64,000 nt of DNA, from positions 62,001 through 126,000 of the forward strand of contig JAQZBP010000005.1 of the NCBI GenBank assembly GCA_029237815.1, in the 5' to 3' direction. Under the pieces are notes generated by a model that saw only the letters and a list, made by a program, of their open reading frames with translations, had not been told where the DNA came from and did no database searches. This document shows positions 44,379 through 53,403 of the stretch, one piece after another (the first letter of the stretch is position 1; every line of letters starts with the position of its first letter). This DNA is from Moraxellaceae bacterium. GTDB taxonomy: Bacteria; Pseudomonadota; Gammaproteobacteria; Pseudomonadales; Moraxellaceae. The position numbers and the translations under genes are program-made.

Positions 44379-46007
44379 TCAGCCCGCGGCGAGGCGCCAG
44401 GCAAAGGCTGTGATGGCCAGCACGGCACCGGCGGTAGCGACGAAGCCCTGGCCGAGCAGCGCAAGGGCGATGCCCCCCAGGATGCCGGTGGTCACCAGCA
44501 GGTCGCGGCGCCGGCCCGCCCGTATCTCCTGGCGCAACTGTGCCAGCTCACGCAGCTGGCGGTCCTGCCACTGCCCGTTGTTGCGCATCTGGGTGAGCGC
44601 GTCCAGCACCAGCTCGGGCATTTCCGGCATGCCGGCGATCATGGCGGGGGCCTGCTCGCTGATACGCTTCAGCAGCGCGGCCGGGCCTATCTGGTCCTGG
44701 ATCCAGCGCGTCAGCAGCGGCTTGGCCAGTGACCAGATATCGAGCGCCGGATAGAGCGACCGGCCGAGCCCCTCCACATGGATCAGGGTCTTGATGAGCA
44801 GCACGAGCTGCACCGGGATCTCGAGATGGTGCGTACGGGCCATGTCGAGCAGCGCCACCATGATCGGGCCGAACTCCACCTGGTCGATGGGCTTGTCCAG
44901 GGCGCGGCCGGCAATGCGCTGCACCTCGTCGGCAAGCTGGCCCAGGTTGGCGCCCGGCGGCAGCCAGCCGGCGCGGTGCGCGACGCGGATGATCTCCATG
45001 AAATCGCGATGGATCAGCGCCAGCACAACGCGGGCAACGGTCAACTGGTCTTCGCGCGAGAGCTGGCCGACGATGGCGACATCAAGCGCAATGTAGCGCG
45101 GTGCCGTCGGATTGGCGGTTTCCACGAAGACGTTGCCGGGATGCATGTCGGCGTGGAAGAAGTTGTGGGTCAGCAGCTGCGTAAAAAAGATGGTGAGGCC
45201 TTTTTCCGACAGCGCCTGGCGGTCGATCCCGAGGCGCGTAAAGGTCGCGGTGTCGTCGATGGGCACGCCATAGATGCGTTCGGCCACCATCACGCGCGCG
45301 GTGCACCAGTCGCCGTGGACTTCCGGCACGTAGAGCAGCGGTGAGTTCAGGAAGTTGGCGCGCATGCGGCGGGTATTGGCGGCCTCGCGGGAGAGGTCGG
45401 TCTCATCCAGCAGCGTTTGCTCGTAGTCGCGCGCGATCCGGTGCGGGTGGAATTGTGCGAGGTCCGGAAAGCGCTCCTCCAGGAGGGCGGTCAGATCACG
45501 GAGCAGGGCCATGTCGCGACGGATTTCGGCATCCACGCCGGGGCGCAGGATCTTCACCACGACCTCGCGACCATCGGGCAGTGCGGCCGTGTGCACCTGC
45601 GCGATCGAGGCAGCGGCCAGCGGCGTCTCGTCGAAGCGCGAAAACTTCTGCGCTAACGGTGCCTTTAGTTCCTGCTCGACGATGGAGATGGCATGGCGGG
45701 CAGGGAAGGGCGGCACCTGGTCCTGCAGCTTGGCGAGTTCGTCCAGCACGGCGTCCGGCAGCAGGTCGCGGCGCGTGGCCAGTAGCTGGCCGAGCTTGAT
45801 AAAGAGCGGGCCGAGTTCTTCGAAGGCGAGGCGCAGGCGCTCAGGCTGGCGCGCGCGGCGGTCGGCGATCCACCAATAGGGGTGCAGGCGCAGCAGCAGT
45901 ATCACGAGGCGCGCCCGAAGCGACGGTGGCGGGGGTAGCAGGGTGTCGAGGCGGTAGCGGGCGATGACGGACCAGATGGCCAGCAGGCGCGGCAGGTGTT
46001 GCAGCAT
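44379..46007 (-). CDS. ubiB: ubiquinone biosynthesis kinase-like protein UbiB
   Basis: UbiB is an atypical (ABC1/ADCK, UbiB) kinase-like ATPase that supports the ubiquinone-modifying enzymes and probably extracts lipid intermediates from the membrane. The 542-aa protein has the KxGQ motif in FIKLGQLLATRRDLLP, the alanine-rich nucleotide loop AAASIAQVHTA, the catalytic-lysine strand VVVKILRPG, and two C-terminal membrane helices after residue 495. It overlaps ubiJ by one base. Confidence 0.95.
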   Translation of the reverse strand: MLQHLPRLLAIWSVIARYRLDTLLPPPPSLRARLVILLLRLHPYWWIADRRARQPERLRLAFEELGPLFIKLGQLLATRRDLLPDAVLDELAKLQDQVPPFPARHAISIVEQELKAPLAQKFSRFDETPLAAASIAQVHTAALPDGREVVVKILRPGVDAEIRRDMALLRDLTALLEERFPDLAQFHPHRIARDYEQTLLDETDLSREAANTRRMRANFLNSPLLYVPEVHGDWCTARVMVAERIYGVPIDDTATFTRLGIDRQALSEKGLTIFFTQLLTHNFFHADMHPGNVFVETANPTAPRYIALDVAIVGQLSREDQLTVARVVLALIHRDFMEIIRVAHRAGWLPPGANLGQLADEVQRIAGRALDKPIDQVEFGPIMVALLDMARTHHLEIPVQLVLLIKTLIHVEGLGRSLYPALDIWSLAKPLLTRWIQDQIGPAALLKRISEQAPAMIAGMPEMPELVLDALTQMRNNGQWQDRQLRELAQLRQEIRAGRRRDLLVTTGILGGIALALLGQGFVATAGAVLAITAFAWRLAAG

Positions 46008-46648
46008 CAGGGGGTTTCCTTGCCGGTGTCCTCGAGCCTGCCGAGGCGCTTCTGCAGGCGGGCCAGGCGGGATTCCACGCGATCCAGGTCGGCGCGGAGA
46101 TCACGGTTGTCGGTAAGGAATTCCTCGACCTCCCAGCGCACCGGCACCAGCTCTTTTTCTTCGCTCAGGTATTCCCCGGTGTTCTGCAGCAGCGTATTGG
46201 CGACGCGGTTGGCGAAGCCGAATAGATGGCGCAGGCCGCGCGAGACCGGATAGGATACGGTGTCGCCGAGGACGCGCGAGAGGCCGGACTCCCAGTCGAT
46301 GTCGAGCTGGCGGCCGATGGTGTGCAGCTCCTGGATCAGCATGACGTCGCCGTTCACTTTCACGGGACCGCCAATGAAGTGGATGTCGCGCGACAGCGCC
46401 ATCTTGAGCAGTTCGAAGCTCGGCGCTTCGATGGTCGCATGCGGATGCTGCCCGGCCTCCGGGCTCAGGTGCACGCCATCGCTCTCCAGAGACACGAGGA
46501 TGCCCATGGCGGGCGCGCGCATCTCGATGTAGATGCGCTTACCGGCGTAGCGGCCCAGGCGCTCGCGCGTCGAAGGATCGAGAGCGAGCGCCTGCTGGAT
46601 GAGACGTTCGAGGGTCCTGGTAGCCAGTACCTGCGGTAATGAGGTCAC
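46007..46648 (-). CDS. ubiJ: ubiquinone biosynthesis accessory factor UbiJ (SCP2 domain)
   Basis: A 213-aa protein with an N-terminal SCP2 sterol-carrier-like lipid-binding domain (about 10-115, with [16 protein letters not shown] and [13 protein letters not shown]) and a C-terminal coiled-coil (about 165-210, [19 protein letters not shown]). In E. coli UbiJ with UbiK organises the late ubiquinone enzymes and binds isoprenoid lipid. It sits between ubiE and ubiB, overlapping both by 1-4 bases. Confidence 0.92.
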   Translation of the reverse strand: MTSLPQVLATRTLERLIQQALALDPSTRERLGRYAGKRIYIEMRAPAMGILVSLESDGVHLSPEAGQHPHATIEAPSFELLKMALSRDIHFIGGPVKVNGDVMLIQELHTIGRQLDIDWESGLSRVLGDTVSYPVSRGLRHLFGFANRVANTLLQNTGEYLSEEKELVPVRWEVEEFLTDNRDLRADLDRVESRLARLQKRLGRLEDTGKETP

Positions 46649-47424
46649 AGCTTGTATCCGCGGTGCAGGGCAACGATGCCGCCCGTGAGGTTGTAGTAGT
46701 CGGTTCGCTCGAAGCCGGCGGCATCCATCATGCCCTTCAGGGTGTCCTGGTCAGGGTGCATGCGGATGGATTCGGCCAGGTAACGGTAGCTGCTGGCATC
46801 CTGCGTCACCAGTTGTCCGAGCGCCGGGAGCACACTGAAGGAATAGGCGTCATAGACCTTCGCCAGGGGCTCTGCCACAGGCTTCGAGAACTCCAGCACC
46901 AGCAGGCGGCCGCCCGGCTTCAGCACACGTAACATGGAGCGGAGGGCGGCATCCTTGTCGGTGACGTTGCGCAGGCCGAAGGCGATAGTGACGAGGTCGA
47001 ACGTGTTGTCGGCGAAGGGCAGGCATTCGGCATTGGCCTGCACGAACTCGAGGTTGCCGGTAAGGCCGGTGTCGATCAGGCGGTCGCGGCCCACGTTCAG
47101 CATCGAGGCGTTGATGTCGGACAGGATGACCTTGCCTTCGCTGCCGACACGCTTGCTGAAGGCTTTCGCCAGGTCGCCGGTGCCGCCGGCGATGTCCAGG
47201 ACTTTATGGCCGGGGCGTATGCCCGACATCTCGATGGTGTAACGCTTCCACAGGCGGTGGATGCCCAGCGACATGAGGTCATTCATCATGTCGTAGCGCG
47301 CGGCCACGGAATGGAACACCTCGGCAACCTTTTTCGCCTTTTCTGTGGTGCGGACGGTCTGGTAACCGAAGTGTGTGGTGCCGTCCGTGGGAGCGGTGGC
47401 GGGGTCAGGGCGCTGTTCGGACAT
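46645..47424 (-). CDS. ubiE: ubiquinone/menaquinone methyltransferase UbiE
   Basis: UbiE C-methylates the ubiquinone (and menaquinone) precursor with S-adenosylmethionine. The 259-aa protein has [20 protein letters not shown], the SAM motif [13 protein letters not shown] and the late [14 protein letters not shown] end. The ATG at 47424 fits the usual length (E. coli 251); an open upstream extension of 20 codons is unlikely. First gene of the ubiEJB-hisIE-tatABC series. Confidence 0.95.
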   Translation of the reverse strand: MSEQRPDPATAPTDGTTHFGYQTVRTTEKAKKVAEVFHSVAARYDMMNDLMSLGIHRLWKRYTIEMSGIRPGHKVLDIAGGTGDLAKAFSKRVGSEGKVILSDINASMLNVGRDRLIDTGLTGNLEFVQANAECLPFADNTFDLVTIAFGLRNVTDKDAALRSMLRVLKPGGRLLVLEFSKPVAEPLAKVYDAYSFSVLPALGQLVTQDASSYRYLAESIRMHPDQDTLKGMMDAAGFERTDYYNLTGGIVALHRGYKL

Positions 47425-47520
47425 GGCGGGGAGCGGCTGGAAAACGGGACCGGCATTGTCTGCCTGTCCCTGTCGGGCTGGCAAGGGCGGGAGAGTTGCC
47501 CGCCCTCTAGAACAGCGGCG

Positions 47521-48282
47521 TCAGAGGGCGTAGGGGTCCGGCTTGCCGTCCCGGATATTGTCGATGATGGCGCGCTCACGGCTGATGAAGAGGCTGATGA
47601 AGTCCTGCGCGGAGCCCATGGGGCGCATCACTTCGAAGCCGCGGTCCAGGAAGTCGTAGAGGCCGCCGAGGCCCGCCATGCGTGCGGGGCGGTGGGCAAT
47701 CCGGAAGGTCGCGTAGATGACCCTGGAGCGCACGTAGCGGTCGAGTCCCTTGCCCAGCTCGGCCAGCAGGTCCAGCTGGTGATAGCGGGCTTCATGCTGC
47801 TGACAGGCGTTATAGGCCTCGAGGATGGATTGTTCGGTGGCTTCGCGATGGCCCAGCGTTTCGAAGAGCATGGCGGCGACGGCTTCATCCAGCTCGCCGG
47901 TCAGCGCATTCAGCTCCAGTGCCACGGCAGAGGTCCGCATGACCGAGTCGGGGAGCAGGCGGGTAGCGACGGGCAGGGCGCGCTCGATCTCGCGGGCCAG
48001 TTCGTTGAGGTCGAGACCGCCGTAGAGGTCGGTCAGGAAGAAGCGGGTGACGGCCTCGTAGCGCTCGTCCTTGAGGAAGTCGGCGTGGGTACGCGTCAGG
48101 CGCCCGGCCTGCCATTTCTGGACGGCGACGAACTTCTCGCGGAAGGCTTCGTCAGAGTGGCTGCGCCACGCGCGGAAGCGGCCCAGTTCGAAGCGCATCT
48201 GGTCAGCCAGCGTCTTGATGTCCTCGCGGCGCAGCGCGTGGCCTTCCGGGGTGTAGACGAGGTCGGCGTTGCCGGTGCTCAT
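47521..48282 (-). CDS. conserved gammaproteobacterial protein of unknown function (FFLxxLY-type)
   Basis: A 253-aa soluble, mainly helical protein. A central motif RFFLTDLYGGLD recalls a group sometimes described by an FFLEELY motif, but I do not recognise a function. Many paired charged helices (ERYEAVTRFFLTD, AVAAMLFETLGHREATE), no cysteine pattern, no signal peptide and no membrane helix are visible. GGAG upstream supports the ATG at 48282; an in-frame ATG 20 codons earlier exists. A TACAAT hexamer about 105 bases upstream on this strand may be its -10 box. It lies between ubiE and DUF971 where Pseudomonas keeps its polyhydroxyalkanoate genes. Confidence 0.65.
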   Translation of the reverse strand: MSTGNADLVYTPEGHALRREDIKTLADQMRFELGRFRAWRSHSDEAFREKFVAVQKWQAGRLTRTHADFLKDERYEAVTRFFLTDLYGGLDLNELAREIERALPVATRLLPDSVMRTSAVALELNALTGELDEAVAAMLFETLGHREATEQSILEAYNACQQHEARYHQLDLLAELGKGLDRYVRSRVIYATFRIAHRPARMAGLGGLYDFLDRGFEVMRPMGSAQDFISLFISRERAIIDNIRDGKPDPYAL

Positions 48283-48469
48283 GGGGGTCTCCGCCGCATG
48301 GGGCGCAGGGGAAGGGATGGCGTGCATGGTGTTGCTATGCATGGAAATCAGGCCTCACATGTATCGGGCGGCCAGCTCTGCCGCGGCCGCGGGATTGTAG
48401 CCCCACAGCTTTGGGCGGGCAGAACAAAACGTTGGCAAATTGTGACGTCGAAAGTACCAAAGTATGCGC

Positions 48470-48868
48470 TTACTTGCGTGGAAAGAATTTTTCTACCTGG
48501 CCTCCGGGCTTGCCGTTCGCAACTGGCGAAGGCTGCTCGGCCAGCTTTTCCTGATACAGCGCCCACAAGCTGTCCTTATGCTGGCAGAGCTCGCTCAGCC
48601 AGTCCCAGCTGTACAGGCCGGTATCGTGACCGTCCGAGAAGCGGATTTTCACGGCGTAGTTGCCGACCGGCTCGATTGCCGTAATGCCGACGTCCTGCTT
48701 GTGGCGCGGCAGGCTGCCTCCCCGTCCGTCGTGACCCTGAACCTCCGCGGAGGGCGAGTGGACCCGCAGGAATTCCGCGCTCAGCACGACGCGCCGGTCT
48801 CCATAGGTGAGTACGAGTTCACGGCTCTCTTTAAGGTAGCGGAGTTCGTCCGGCGGGGAAGCGTTCAT
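48470..48868 (-). CDS. DUF971 (GBBH-like N-terminal) domain protein
   Basis: A 132-aa protein consisting of a DUF971 domain, related to the N-terminal zinc-binding part of gamma-butyrobetaine hydroxylase. Visible blocks: LVLTYGDRRVVLSAEFLRVHS, split as LVLTYGDRR and SAEFLRVHSPSAEV, then AIEPVGNYAVKIRFSDGHDT and GLYSWDWLSELC. Stand-alone copies are found next to hslUV in many gammaproteobacteria, including Pseudomonas; some relatives are linked to iron-sulfur or quinone metabolism. Function here unknown. 60 bases downstream of hslU. Confidence 0.83.
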   Translation of the reverse strand: MNASPPDELRYLKESRELVLTYGDRRVVLSAEFLRVHSPSAEVQGHDGRGGSLPRHKQDVGITAIEPVGNYAVKIRFSDGHDTGLYSWDWLSELCQHKDSLWALYQEKLAEQPSPVANGKPGGQVEKFFPRK

Positions 48869-48927
48869 GGGGCAGATACCTGGGTAGGAAGGGGCGGGAG
48901 CGGGCTCCCGCGCGTCTCGGCTGGACC

Positions 48928-50280
48928 TTACAGGATGAAGCGGCTGAGGTCCTCGTCTTCCACCAGGTTGCCCAGGTGCTTGTCGACGTCTGCGGCGGTG
49001 ACCTGCAGCACGGCGCCCTGCCGCTCCGTGGCCAGGTCGGCGGCATTGTAGGACGTTTCCTCCAGCAGCTTTTCCAGCACCGTGTGGAGGCGGCGGGCAC
49101 CAATATTCTCGGTGCGCTCGTTCACCTGCCATGCCACTTCGGCGAGACGCTTGATGCAGTCGGGCGTGAACTCCACGGCCAGGCCTTCGGCGGCCAGCAG
49201 CGACTGGTATTGCTGCGTGAGAGAGAAGTGCGGCTCCGTGAGGATGCGCTCGAAGTCCGCAGGCGACAGCGCTTCCAGCTCTACGCGGATGGGCAGGCGG
49301 CCCTGCAGTTCGGGGATCAGGTCCGACGGTCGGGCCAGATGGAAGGCACCCGAGGCAATGAACAGGATGTGATCCGTCTTCACCATGCCGTATTTGGTGC
49401 TCACGGTGCTGCCTTCGATCAATGGCAGCAGGTCGCGCTGCACGCCCTCACGCGAAACATCGGCGCCGCCCTGCGCCTCGCCGCGGCGGCAAACCTTGTC
49501 GATCTCGTCGATAAAGACGATGCCGTTCTCTTCCAGCGCATGCAGCGCCTTGGCCTTCAACTCCTCCTCATTGAGCAGCTTGCCGGCTTCTTCTTCCTGC
49601 ACCAGCTTCAGTGCGTCGCCGATCTTGATGCGGCGTGAGCGCGTCTTGCCCTGGCCCATGCTGCTGAACAGGTTCTGCAGCTGGCTGGCCATGTCTTCCA
49701 TGCCGGGCGGGCTCATGATGTTCAGGCCAGGCGCGACCTGCGCCAGGTCGATCTCGATCTCGCGATCATCCAGTTCGCCGGCGCGCAGCTTCTTGCGAAA
49801 AATCTGGCGCGTGTGGCTGTCGGTCGCGTTCTGGGGCGGGCTCGAGGAATTCCAGTCGGTACGCGGCGGTGGCAGCAGTGCATCGAGGATGCGTTCCTCG
49901 GCGGCTTCATGCGCGCGATGGCCCACTTTCTGCGCTTCCTGCTCGCGTGTCATCTTGAACGCGATATCGGCGAGGTCGCGGATGATGGTCTCGACGTCGC
50001 GGCCGACGTAGCCGACTTCGGTGAACTTGGTCGCCTCCACCTTGATGAAGGGGGCGTTGGCGAGGCGTGCGAGCCGGCGTGCGATTTCGGTCTTGCCGAC
50101 GCCGGTCGGGCCGATCATCAGGATGTTCTTCGGGGTGATCTCGTTGCGGTGCGTGGCATCGACCTGCATGCGGCGCCAGCGGTTGCGCAGCGCAAGCGCC
50201 ACGGCACGCTTGGCGGCGGTCTGGCCCACGATGTGGCGGTCGAGTTCATGCACGATTTCGCGCGGGGTCATCTGGCTCAT
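48928..50280 (-). CDS. hslU: ATP-dependent protease ATPase subunit HslU
   Basis: HslU (ClpY) is the hexameric unfoldase that feeds proteins into HslV. The 450-aa AAA+ protein begins [20 protein letters not shown], has Walker [10 protein letters not shown] (57-65) and Walker [11 protein letters not shown] after the I-domain (about 110-240), sensor residues in LPIRVEL, and the C-terminal tail ending DEDLSRFIL that docks into HslV. The ATG at 50280 is the conserved start; the long open frame upstream is non-coding. Confidence 0.97.
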   Translation of the reverse strand: MSQMTPREIVHELDRHIVGQTAAKRAVALALRNRWRRMQVDATHRNEITPKNILMIGPTGVGKTEIARRLARLANAPFIKVEATKFTEVGYVGRDVETIIRDLADIAFKMTREQEAQKVGHRAHEAAEERILDALLPPPRTDWNSSSPPQNATDSHTRQIFRKKLRAGELDDREIEIDLAQVAPGLNIMSPPGMEDMASQLQNLFSSMGQGKTRSRRIKIGDALKLVQEEEAGKLLNEEELKAKALHALEENGIVFIDEIDKVCRRGEAQGGADVSREGVQRDLLPLIEGSTVSTKYGMVKTDHILFIASGAFHLARPSDLIPELQGRLPIRVELEALSPADFERILTEPHFSLTQQYQSLLAAEGLAVEFTPDCIKRLAEVAWQVNERTENIGARRLHTVLEKLLEETSYNAADLATERQGAVLQVTAADVDKHLGNLVEDEDLSRFIL

Positions 50281-50335
50281 GTCGGTTCCCTGAATGCAGT
50301 GGCCTGCCCGGGTGAAGAGGGGCGGGCGGGTGAGT

Positions 50336-50860
50336 TCAACCTTCCAGCGTTTCGATGACAGCCGAGTGGTTGGTGAAGACGCAGATGTCGCCGGCGATCT
50401 GCAGCGACTTTTCCACGATGGTGCGGGCGTCGAGGTCGGAGTTCTCATACAGCGCGCGCGCCGCAGCAAGCGCAAAGTTGCCACCGGAGCCGATGGCGAG
50501 AATGCCTTCCTCGGGCTCCAGCACGTCGCCGGTCCCGGTGATGATCAACGATGACGTGCGGTCGGCCACGATCAGCATGGCTTCGAGGCGGCGCAGGGTG
50601 CGGTCGGTGCGCCAGTCCTTGGCCAGCTCCACGGCTGAGCGCAGCAGATGGCCGGAGTGCTTCTGCAGCTTGCTCTCGAAGTAGTCGAACAGCGTGAAGG
50701 CATCGGCGGTGCCGCCGGCGAAACCGGCAATGACCTGGTTGTTGTAGAGGCGACGTACCTTGCGGGCATTGCCCTTCATGACGGTGTTGCCCAGGGACAC
50801 CTGGCCGTCGCCGCCCAGGGCCACGAGATTGCCGCGGCGAACAGAAACAATGGTGGTCAC
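50336..50860 (-). CDS. hslV: ATP-dependent protease peptidase subunit HslV
   Basis: HslV (ClpQ) is the proteasome-like peptidase of the HslUV heat-shock protease. The 174-aa protein reads [20 protein letters not shown]; the first Thr after Met is the catalytic nucleophile once Met is removed. [11 protein letters not shown] and [10 protein letters not shown] are typical. It precedes hslU by 55 bases on the same strand, and a heat-shock-like promoter lies upstream. Confidence 0.96.
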   Translation of the reverse strand: MTTIVSVRRGNLVALGGDGQVSLGNTVMKGNARKVRRLYNNQVIAGFAGGTADAFTLFDYFESKLQKHSGHLLRSAVELAKDWRTDRTLRRLEAMLIVADRTSSLIITGTGDVLEPEEGILAIGSGGNFALAAARALYENSDLDARTIVEKSLQIAGDICVFTNHSAVIETLEG

Positions 50861-50897
50861 GGAAAAGCCTCGGCTTGCGGAAGGGGTTTTCGCAAGG

Positions 50898-50922
50898 TGG
50901 AGGCGCTCAGCAGGAATTCAAG
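50898..50922 (-). promoter_or_regulatory. candidate sigma-32 (heat-shock) promoter of hslVU
   Basis: On the minus strand, CTTGAA (50922-50917), a 13-base spacer and CCTCCA (50903-50898), near the CTTGAA-N13-17-CCCCAT pattern known for RpoH promoters; hslVU is an RpoH gene in E. coli. The second box has 4 of 6 matches, so the call is tentative. Confidence 0.4.
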
Positions 50923-50962
50923 CGGAAACGCGGAAGAGCGTGCGGTCGGGTGGGCGATGTAT

Positions 50963-51559
50963 TCAGCCCTGCTTCAGGACCAGGGTGTCGACGCCGTTGC
51001 TGCGCAGGTTGCTACGAGCGGTCTGGGCTGCTGCCTTCCCGGCAAAGGGACCGACTACGACGCGGTACCAGGTCTCGCCCGGTTTGACGGGGACCTTCAC
51101 GACCTTCACGGGCAGTCCCAGCATCAGGATGCTGGCGCGGCGTTTGTCGGCTTCGGCTTCGCTCTTGAAGGAGCCGGCCTGCAGCACGTAGGCCGGCTCC
51201 TGCTTGGCGGACTTCGCAGGCGTTTGCGGCGACGAGGAGCCCTTGCCGGGCATTACTTCCTGGCTGGGTAACAGCGTATAGAACTCGAAACGGGTTTCTT
51301 CCGGCGCCGGCCTGTCAGCCGTTGCCGTCTTGCTGTCCTTACGGGCTTTGCCTTCACTGCCTTCCGCTGGCTCTGCGCTTGTGGCCGTGGCCTGGGCCGG
51401 GCGCGGGTCCTTGCGGATTTCCCAAAGGTGCCAGAGAAAGGCGGTGAAGACGCCGATGGCGAGGCCGAGCAAGAGCCATGTCCAGCCGGGAACGCCCTTG
51501 CGCGAGCTTGCGCGGGTGTTGCGGCTGGCGCCTTTCTTGCGGGCGGGGGACTTGGCCAT
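50963..51559 (-). CDS. SPOR-domain membrane protein (FtsN-like organisation)
   Basis: A 198-aa bitopic inner-membrane protein: short basic cytoplasmic N-terminus, membrane helix at about 26-45 (GWTWLLLGLAIGVFTAFLW), a proline/charge-rich periplasmic linker and a C-terminal SPOR domain from about 122 (AYVLQAGSFKSEAEADKRRA, then YRVVVGPFAGKAAAQ). SPOR domains bind denuded peptidoglycan at division sites. Location between argS and hslV is that of PA5052-like genes and also of ftsN in E. coli (ftsN-hslV), which supports a cell-division role; sequence alone does not prove it is FtsN. Confidence 0.85.
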   Translation of the reverse strand: MAKSPARKKGASRNTRASSRKGVPGWTWLLLGLAIGVFTAFLWHLWEIRKDPRPAQATATSAEPAEGSEGKARKDSKTATADRPAPEETRFEFYTLLPSQEVMPGKGSSSPQTPAKSAKQEPAYVLQAGSFKSEAEADKRRASILMLGLPVKVVKVPVKPGETWYRVVVGPFAGKAAAQTARSNLRSNGVDTLVLKQG

Positions 51560-51567
51560 GGTGGCGC

Positions 51568-53328
51568 TTACATCCTGTCCGGAGCCGAGACGCCCAGCAG
51601 GGCAAGGCCGTTGGCGATCACCATCTTCACGGCCACACAAAGGGCGAGGCGGGCGTTACGCGTGCGCGCATCGTCCACCAGGATCTTGTGTGCGTTGTAA
51701 TAGGCGTGGAATTCCTGGGCGATATCGCGCAGCGCATTGGTGAGTTGCTGCGGTGCCTTGTTGCGGGCCGCCGAGGCCAGCGTTTCCGGCCAGGAGCCAA
51801 GGCGCTTGGCGAGCTCGGCCGCCGCCGGCTCGGGCAGGTCGGCGAGCGCGGCCAGGCCGTCGTCCTGGTCGAAGGCGTTTCCGCGTTCGTTCAGTTCGCG
51901 CAGCATGCTGCAGACGCGGGCATGCGCGTACTGCAGGTAGTACACCGGATTGTCGGCGGTCTGCGAGCGTGCGAGGTCGATGTCGAATTCGAGGTGCTGG
52001 TCGGGCGAGCGCGTCAGGTAGAAAAAGCGCGTGGCGTCGTTCCCGGCTTCCTCGATCAGCTGCTTCAGCGTGACGAAATTGCCGGAGCGTTTGCCCATGC
52101 GGCCGGAGGAAAGCGTGACGAACTGGATGAGCGCGACATGGAAGCGGTCGCCCTGGCCTGTCAGCGCCTCGATGGCGGCGCGCACGCGCGCGATGTAGCC
52201 ATGGTGGTCGGCGCCCCAGACGTCGATCAGCGAATCGAAGCCGCGGTCGAGTTTGTCGAGGTGATAGGCCACATCGGCGGCGAAATAGGTGTGCATGCCG
52301 TTCTCGCGCACCAGCACGCGGTCTTTTTCATCGCCGAGTTTTGAGGTGGCGAGCCACAGCGCGCCGTCCTTCTCGTAGACGTGGCCACGCTCGCGCAGGC
52401 GATCGAGCGCCTTCCCGATGGCGCCGCCTTCGGCCAGCGTGCGCTCGGAGAAGAACCGGTCGAACTGCACGTTGAACGCGTCCAGCGTGGCGCGGATGTC
52501 GGTCATCTGCGCACTCAGGCCGAAGTCCTGGACGCGCCGGTAATCGTCACCCAGCAGGCTGCGCACGCGCTCGATGATGGCGTCGAGATAGATCTCTTTC
52601 TGCGCCTTGATCGCGTCACCTTCACCATCCGGATCGTCCGGCAGGCCCTGGGTGACGTCGGCATAGGCACGGTGGTAGCGGCGGCCTTCTGCATTGAAGA
52701 GGTCAGTGCCGCATACCTTCACGTAGTCGGCGGGGTAGGCGCGCGAGGGAATCTTCACGCTCTCGCCGCAGGCTTCGAGGTAGCGCAGGTAGACGGACAC
52801 GGCGAGCACGTCGGCCTGGCGGCCGGCGTCGTTGATGTAGTACTCGCGATGCACCTCGTGGCCGGTGGCGGACAGCAGGTTGGCCAGTGCGGAGCCATAG
52901 GCCGCTCCGCGACCATGGCCGACGTGCATGGGGCCGGTCGGGTTGGCAGACACGAACTCCAGCAGCACTTTCTCGCCCTTGCCCACGTTCGGCGCGGCGA
53001 ACGTCGCGATATCCGTGAGTATCTGCCGCACGGACTCGAAGCGACTGTCGGAGGAAAGGAAGAAGTTGATGAAGCCCGGGCCCGCAATCTCCACTTTCGT
53101 CACGATCGGCGAGGCCGGCAGTGCGGCGACCAGCGCCTCGGCCAGTTCGCGCGGCTTGCGCCCGGCAGCTTTCGCCGACACCAGCGCCAGGTTCGTGGCC
53201 CAGTCGCCGTGCGCCTTGTCGCGGGTGCGATCGAGCTGGATGGCCGGCTGGGCGTCGGCAGGCAGCAGGGACTGGCTCTTGAGTGTGTCGAGGGCCTGGG
53301 CGAGGAGTGATTCGAGCTGGGTCTTCAT
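51568..53328 (-). CDS. argS: arginyl-tRNA synthetase
   Basis: Class I synthetase of 586 aa, charging tRNA-Arg. The HIGH-type signature is HVGH at 135-138 in SANPTGPMHVGHGRG; the KMSKS loop is replaced by MGKRSGN, usual for this enzyme. The N-terminal Add-1 domain and the C-terminal DALR anticodon domain (NPVYYLQYAHARVCSMLRE and after) are complete. Nine bases upstream of the SPOR gene and about 75 bases after priA on the same strand. Confidence 0.97.
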   Translation of the reverse strand: MKTQLESLLAQALDTLKSQSLLPADAQPAIQLDRTRDKAHGDWATNLALVSAKAAGRKPRELAEALVAALPASPIVTKVEIAGPGFINFFLSSDSRFESVRQILTDIATFAAPNVGKGEKVLLEFVSANPTGPMHVGHGRGAAYGSALANLLSATGHEVHREYYINDAGRQADVLAVSVYLRYLEACGESVKIPSRAYPADYVKVCGTDLFNAEGRRYHRAYADVTQGLPDDPDGEGDAIKAQKEIYLDAIIERVRSLLGDDYRRVQDFGLSAQMTDIRATLDAFNVQFDRFFSERTLAEGGAIGKALDRLRERGHVYEKDGALWLATSKLGDEKDRVLVRENGMHTYFAADVAYHLDKLDRGFDSLIDVWGADHHGYIARVRAAIEALTGQGDRFHVALIQFVTLSSGRMGKRSGNFVTLKQLIEEAGNDATRFFYLTRSPDQHLEFDIDLARSQTADNPVYYLQYAHARVCSMLRELNERGNAFDQDDGLAALADLPEPAAAELAKRLGSWPETLASAARNKAPQQLTNALRDIAQEFHAYYNAHKILVDDARTRNARLALCVAVKMVIANGLALLGVSAPDRM

Positions 53329-53403
53329 GGAGCGCTGGCGGTCACAGGGAAAGCGGATCCGGATTGTAGCGAAGGCGGCAGCGAAACCCTATCACCGTCT
53401 GCG

